Assembly (NCBI GenBank): GCA_002422795.1
Contig: DITJ01000030.1
Location: 1 to 9,416, forward strand
From: Alphaproteobacteria bacterium UBA6187
Lineage (GTDB): Bacteria > Pseudomonadota > Alphaproteobacteria > Rickettsiales > UBA6187
Direction of reading: 5' to 3'
DNA: 9,416 nucleotides
Shown: piece after piece, positions 6,475 to 9,416 of the stretch
Layout: each line of letters starts with the position of its first letter
How positions within the stretch are numbered: the first letter of the stretch is position 1
Notes under the pieces: model-generated
What the model was told of the DNA's origin: nothing
The model's database searches: none
The model's input: only the letters and a program-made list of their open reading frames with translations
Program-made: the position numbers and the translations under genes

Positions 6475-6526
6475 CGAACTTAAACATCCTTTTTGCACAA
6501 GAGGATGGCCCTCGCAATGACTTTGC

Positions 6527-7579
6527 TTATTTATTCTCTTCTAATACAACAGGTTCCGCAGAAGTTGTAAGCCCCTTAAACCATTTACTTACTTTCTTAA
6601 ATATACTATCTTTTGGGGTAATGATAACTTCTTCAGTGCTGGAAATTATTTCACTTTCTGTAACTTCGCGGTTCGTAACCGGCTCTACTTTAAGAGGAAT
6701 AATTTTGTCGTTATTTCCATTCTCTACTTCAGGTACTTCCTTGCTTACTGTATCGGCAAGGTTTTTCTGAGATTTTTTAAATGGGTTCACGGACCATTTT
6801 TTTGTATCTGATTCCCGGGATTTTACATCAGGCTTTTTTCCTTCCACAAGCTTGTAGCTATACTCATACCATTTGCTGCCTGGGTAATTATAGCCCAAAA
6901 CCGATGCATATTTTGTAGCTTCATCTTTCAGGCCAAGGCTAACATTAGCCTCAACCAACCTGTGCAAGGCTTCCGGTACATGTGAAGTGGTTTGGTATTT
7001 ATCTATAACTTCCTTAAATCTGTTGATAGCTGCTATATATTTACCTTTTTTAAGGTAAAAACGGCCAACTTCCACTTCTTTTCCGGCAAGATGGTCAAGC
7101 ACAAGGTCAAGTTTTATTTGCGAATCGCGGGAATACTCACTTTCAGGGAAGCGCGCTATAACTTCCTGTAAGGCATCACGAGAATAAATTGAATAGCTTT
7201 GATCGCGGCCAATATCGGAAATTTGTTCATAATAAGAAAGTGCTTTTAAGTAATACGCATATTCAATATCTTTATTCCCAGGGTGAAGGGCGATAAATTT
7301 ATCCAGTGTTGATATTGCATCAGTATATTCTTCGTTCTTATAGCTGGTATAAGCCGACATGATTTTTGCTTTAATCGCCCATTTTGAATAAGGGTAAGTC
7401 CTTTCCAGTTCTTCAAACCCTTCTACAGCTTTTTTGTATTTCTTGGTTTCAAGGTTATTCATGGAATTATTATAAATTTCCTCAGCCGGAAGGATTTTTT
7501 CTTCTTCCTTCTTTTTACTGGAGCAGGCAAAAAGCATCACGGAAATCATTAATACGGATAATATTCTGGTAAGGGTCAT
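6527..7579 (-). CDS. bamD: Outer membrane protein assembly factor BamD (ComL), lipoprotein
   Basis: BamD is the essential lipoprotein partner of BamA in the machine that inserts beta-barrel proteins into the outer membrane. Residues 1-18 form a lipoprotein signal ending MLFAC, with C19 as the lipid anchor. Residues 30-245 are TPR-like helices: KYKKAVEGFEELERTYPYSKWA (48-69), YTDAISTLDKFIALHPGN (85-102), SDIGRDQ (121-127, a BamD hallmark), ALQEVIARFPESEYSRDS (136-153), GKEVEVGRFYLKKGKYIAAINRF (166-188) and EALHRLVEANVSLGLKDEA (203-221). The last 100 residues are a charged, low-complexity tail ending near WFKGL, which makes this 350-residue protein clearly longer than the usual 240-290. It starts the bamD–recN–ligA cluster. 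The ribosome site is weak (AAGAAG well upstream of ATG 7579). Confidence 0.94.
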   Translation of the reverse strand: MTLTRILSVLMISVMLFACSSKKKEEEKILPAEEIYNNSMNNLETKKYKKAVEGFEELERTYPYSKWAIKAKIMSAYTSYKNEEYTDAISTLDKFIALHPGNKDIEYAYYLKALSYYEQISDIGRDQSYSIYSRDALQEVIARFPESEYSRDSQIKLDLVLDHLAGKEVEVGRFYLKKGKYIAAINRFKEVIDKYQTTSHVPEALHRLVEANVSLGLKDEATKYASVLGYNYPGSKWYEYSYKLVEGKKPDVKSRESDTKKWSVNPFKKSQKNLADTVSKEVPEVENGNNDKIIPLKVEPVTNREVTESEIISSTEEVIITPKDSIFKKVSKWFKGLTTSAEPVVLEENK

Positions 7580-7710
7580 AGTTTTATTTTCTTCTTAAAT
7601 GCTCTGGCAATTATAATTTTAGGAGCTGAAAATAGACTATATTTATTCAGACCACAAGGTTTTTACTACAGGAACAGGTGATTTCATATTACAAAACCAC
7701 CATAATATAA
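7580..7710. other. Spacer between the beta-barrel gene and bamD
   Basis: I see no gene and no convincing terminator for the beta-barrel gene here; the best inverted repeat on the minus strand is only 4-5 bp. A weak bamD promoter is possible (TTGTGG, 17 bp, TATTTT around 7655-7626), but both boxes match the consensus poorly. Confidence 0.4.
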
Positions 7711-8379
7711 TCAGAACTTATAACCAATTGAAATTAAGCCCATAGTTTGTTCAGCTTTGGAAGTGACAATAACCGGTATGAAACCTAAATTGGTAGCTTC
7801 TTTGGTGCTGTTATATCTATATCTGGTTAAATCAGCGCCAAGATATACATTTTTATTTATCATATATTTAGAGCCAAAACCATAAAGATAGCCATCAATT
7901 GAATCATCAAGGGATATAGCAAAATTGCGGCGCACATATTTTTTATCCGCCCTAACATAACCAACTTTTAAAAATGACAATAATTTATTATTTATATAAA
8001 CACCTGGTTCAAAGGAGATACCTAAATTATTCTCCAATTTTTGCTTGGTATCATCCTGATAAAATGTTGATTTAATATGACCGGAATTTCCATTACTTAT
8101 ATTATAAAAAATATTTGCCCCTAGATTAAACCTTGAGCCTAAATTAAATCCATAGCCTGCTTGTAATTGTAACGCCGGGTTATGATCCCAAGAACTGGGT
8201 TGATCAAATGATAGGCTCGTTCCTGGTGAGGATACATTTTCATTGAAGATTTTATTTTTCTGGTATCCTGCGCCCAGGCTTACATAAGGCCCGGCAAAAA
8301 CACCCTTTATATCTTCAGCAAAAGATTGAGAACAAGCAAAAACAACAATTCCAGCTAGAAATATAGATAATTTATTCAT
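7711..8379 (-). CDS. Small outer-membrane beta-barrel protein, surface-antigen type
   Basis: The 222-residue protein begins with a cleavable signal peptide (MNKLSIFLAGIVVFACSQSFA, with probable cleavage before ED at residue 22). The rest is made of alternating polar and hydrophobic strands: GPYVSLGAGYQ, PALQLQAGYGFN, FNLGANIFYNI, LGISFEPGVYI, SFLKVGYVRA, YLYGFGSKYMI, VYLGADLTRYRY and a last strand LISIGYKF ending in phenylalanine, the typical recognition signal for the Bam machine. This fits an eight-stranded barrel of the OmpA-N-terminal or Rickettsiales surface-antigen kind. No peptidoglycan-binding domain is present. VFAC in the signal resembles a poor lipobox, so a lipoprotein is a less likely alternative. 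ATG 8379 has AGGT 9 nt upstream. It stands immediately upstream of bamD and would be a Bam client. The specific ligand or role is unknown. Confidence 0.8.
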   Translation of the reverse strand: MNKLSIFLAGIVVFACSQSFAEDIKGVFAGPYVSLGAGYQKNKIFNENVSSPGTSLSFDQPSSWDHNPALQLQAGYGFNLGSRFNLGANIFYNISNGNSGHIKSTFYQDDTKQKLENNLGISFEPGVYINNKLLSFLKVGYVRADKKYVRRNFAISLDDSIDGYLYGFGSKYMINKNVYLGADLTRYRYNSTKEATNLGFIPVIVTSKAEQTMGLISIGYKF

Positions 8380-8475
8380 ATTTATTTTACCTAAATTAAA
8401 GAGAAAAAATGGGAGTATGATTTAGTTTGCACTGTTTTTTCTATTATTGGTAGTATTTTTTTTATAAACACTTCT

Positions 8476-8504
8476 TTGACTAATACGCAACAGGAATGTA
8501 TAAG
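8476..8504 (+). promoter_or_regulatory. Predicted sigma-70 type promoter of the malic enzyme gene
   Basis: TTGACT (8476-8481) and TATAAG (8499-8504), each 5/6 to consensus, are separated by exactly 17 bp. Transcription would begin near 8511, so the structured leader at 8524-8634 would be entirely within the mRNA. This is the strongest plus-strand promoter in the window. Confidence 0.7.
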
Positions 8505-8523
8505 AGCGGGTAGTAAGGTATCG

Positions 8524-8634
8524 GGTAATAGGTGCTGGGTGATAAGGATAGGTTTTAGTGAATAAATATATTCCTATCACCCATTACTCATTACTTAAAA
8601 ACCAATCACCTATTACCCAACACCTATTACCAAA
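8524..8634 (+). repeat. Structured repeat-rich leader of the malic enzyme gene
   Basis: A long imperfect hairpin can form: GGTAATAGGTG (8524-8534) with CACCTATTACC (8621-8631), TGGGT (8536-8540) with ACCCA (8615-8619), then ATA/TAT, GG/CC and GGTTTT (8551-8556) with AAAACC (8598-8603). A competing perfect 9-bp pairing joins TGGGTGATA (8536-8544) to TATCACCCA (8575-8583). The right arm is a 14-bp tandem repeat (CACCTATTACCCAA at 8607-8620 and CACCTATTACCAAA at 8621-8634), and related GGTAATA/GGTGATA units recur on the left. It lies between the promoter and the ribosome site, so it could be a cis-regulatory leader or a repeat that landed there. It matches no riboswitch family I recognise. Confidence 0.65.
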
Positions 8635-8656
8635 ACTGAAGGAAAGGTACGTAAAA

Positions 8657-9416
8657 ATGGCAAATACAAAGAATCCAGATAAAACCAGCACGAAAGTTGC
8701 AAGAGCTACAATAACTGACGAAGACGCTTTATATTTCCATAAGCGCGAAGGCAAGCCGGGCAAAGTTTCCGTGCTTCCTACCAAGCCGCTTATGACGCAG
8801 CGCGATTTATCACTTGCATATTCCCCTGGTGTTGCGGTTCCATGCCTTGCCATTCAAAAAGATCCGTCACTTGCTTATGAATATACTGCCAAAGGCAACT
8901 ATGTTGCTGTGATTTCTAATGGAACTGCGGTTCTTGGCCTTGGTAACCTTGGTGCGCTGGCTTCCAAGCCGGTTATGGAAGGAAAAGCAGTGTTATTTAA
9001 ACGCTTTGCCGATATTGATTCTGTTGATATTGAAATTGATACTGAAGATACAGAGGCGTTCATCAATGCTGTGCGTTACCTTGGGCCATCTTGGGGCGGT
9101 ATTAATTTAGAAGATATTAAAGCTCCCGATTGCTTTATAATAGAGCAGCGCTTGAAAGAGCTTATGGATATACCAGTATTCCACGACGACCAGCACGGCA
9201 CAGCAATAATAACTGCCGCAGGTTTAATTAACGCTGCACACATAACTGGCCGTAAACTTGAAGATATTAAAGTTGTTGCCAATGGGGCAGGGGCGGCTTC
9301 TATTGCCTGCGTTGAGCTTATTAAATCTATTGGTATCAAGCATGAGAATGTAATATTATGCGATACATCAGGCGTTATATATGAAGGCCGTGAAAAAGGC
9401 ATGAACCAGTGGAAAT
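8657..9416 (+). CDS. maeB: NADP-dependent type malic enzyme, N-terminal part (cut by window edge)
   Basis: The frame is open from ATG 8657 to the window edge (253 codons). Malic enzyme oxidatively decarboxylates malate to pyruvate, making NADPH or NADH, and links the citric acid cycle to pyruvate. Diagnostic segments are LSLAYSPGVAVPCLAI (51-66, the family tyrosine region), NGTAVLGLGNLGALASKPVM (88-107), FKRFADIDSVDIEID (114-128), NLEDIKAPDCFIIEQRL (150-166), VFHDDQHGTAI (174-184, metal and substrate site) and the dinucleotide-binding VVANGAGAASIACVELI (206-222). The N-terminal pattern is the bacterial MaeB type, which often carries a phosphotransacetylase-like C-terminal domain; that part would be outside the window and is not shown. 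Cofactor choice cannot be read here. The ribosome site is GAAGGAAAGG (8638-8647), ending 9 nt before the ATG. The gene is divergent from the beta-barrel gene. Confidence 0.92.
   Translation, partial: MANTKNPDKTSTKVARATITDEDALYFHKREGKPGKVSVLPTKPLMTQRDLSLAYSPGVAVPCLAIQKDPSLAYEYTAKGNYVAVISNGTAVLGLGNLGALASKPVMEGKAVLFKRFADIDSVDIEIDTEDTEAFINAVRYLGPSWGGINLEDIKAPDCFIIEQRLKELMDIPVFHDDQHGTAIITAAGLINAAHITGRKLEDIKVVANGAGAASIACVELIKSIGIKHENVILCDTSGVIYEGREKGMNQWK

Noticed and set aside
6471..6770. Plus-strand open frame of 99 codons
   Set aside because: It is opposite the bamD C-terminal region and begins inside the hairpin repeat; there is no ribosome site.
8607..8634. Tandem 14-bp repeat considered as part of a CRISPR array
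   Set aside because: The units are adjacent, short and have no unique spacers; they belong to an inverted-repeat structure.
8584..9402. Open frames at 8584-8853 (-), 8919-9110 (+) and 9076-9402 (-)
   Set aside because: They overlap the malic enzyme frame, which is strongly conserved and open to the window edge.

Overview
The window looks like a moderately AT-rich alphaproteobacterial chromosome. The main evidence is the gene order bamD–recN–ligA on one strand, an arrangement known from alphaproteobacteria, together with the LigA zinc-finger spacing (CTGGLIC) and an alphaproteobacterial-type S20 protein. Palindromic repeats, one of them inside a reading frame, recall Rickettsiales genomes. 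I cannot name the species.

Left part (1-1260): the 5' end of a dsbB-type disulfide oxidoreductase gene runs off the left edge on the minus strand. It has a strong promoter overlapped by a perfect inverted repeat. Next, also on the minus strand, is a small hypothetical gene. Divergent from it is rpsT (ribosomal protein S20), which ends in a strong intrinsic terminator. The 215-bp region between the two divergent genes holds two promoters and two long inverted repeats.

Middle (1262-7579): a plus-strand gene for a degenerate EAL-domain protein converges on, and overlaps by 17 bp, the end of a minus-strand cluster transcribed bamD -> recN -> ligA. This cluster combines outer-membrane assembly (BamD) with DNA repair and replication (RecN, LigA). 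A 41-bp hairpin repeat lies between bamD and recN. ligA carries an in-frame palindromic insertion in its helix-hairpin-helix region and changes base and codon composition about midway.

Right part (7711-9416): a minus-strand gene for a small outer-membrane beta-barrel protein lies upstream of bamD. Divergent from it is the 5' part of a malic enzyme gene that runs off the right edge. The malic enzyme gene has a near-consensus promoter and a long leader with competing inverted repeats.

Most of the window is housekeeping. I found no defence system, prophage, CRISPR array or complete mobile element. The observations most worth following are the ligA palindromic insertion, the ligA composition switch, the maeB leader, the dsbB operator-like repeat and the EAL protein that has lost its catalytic signature.
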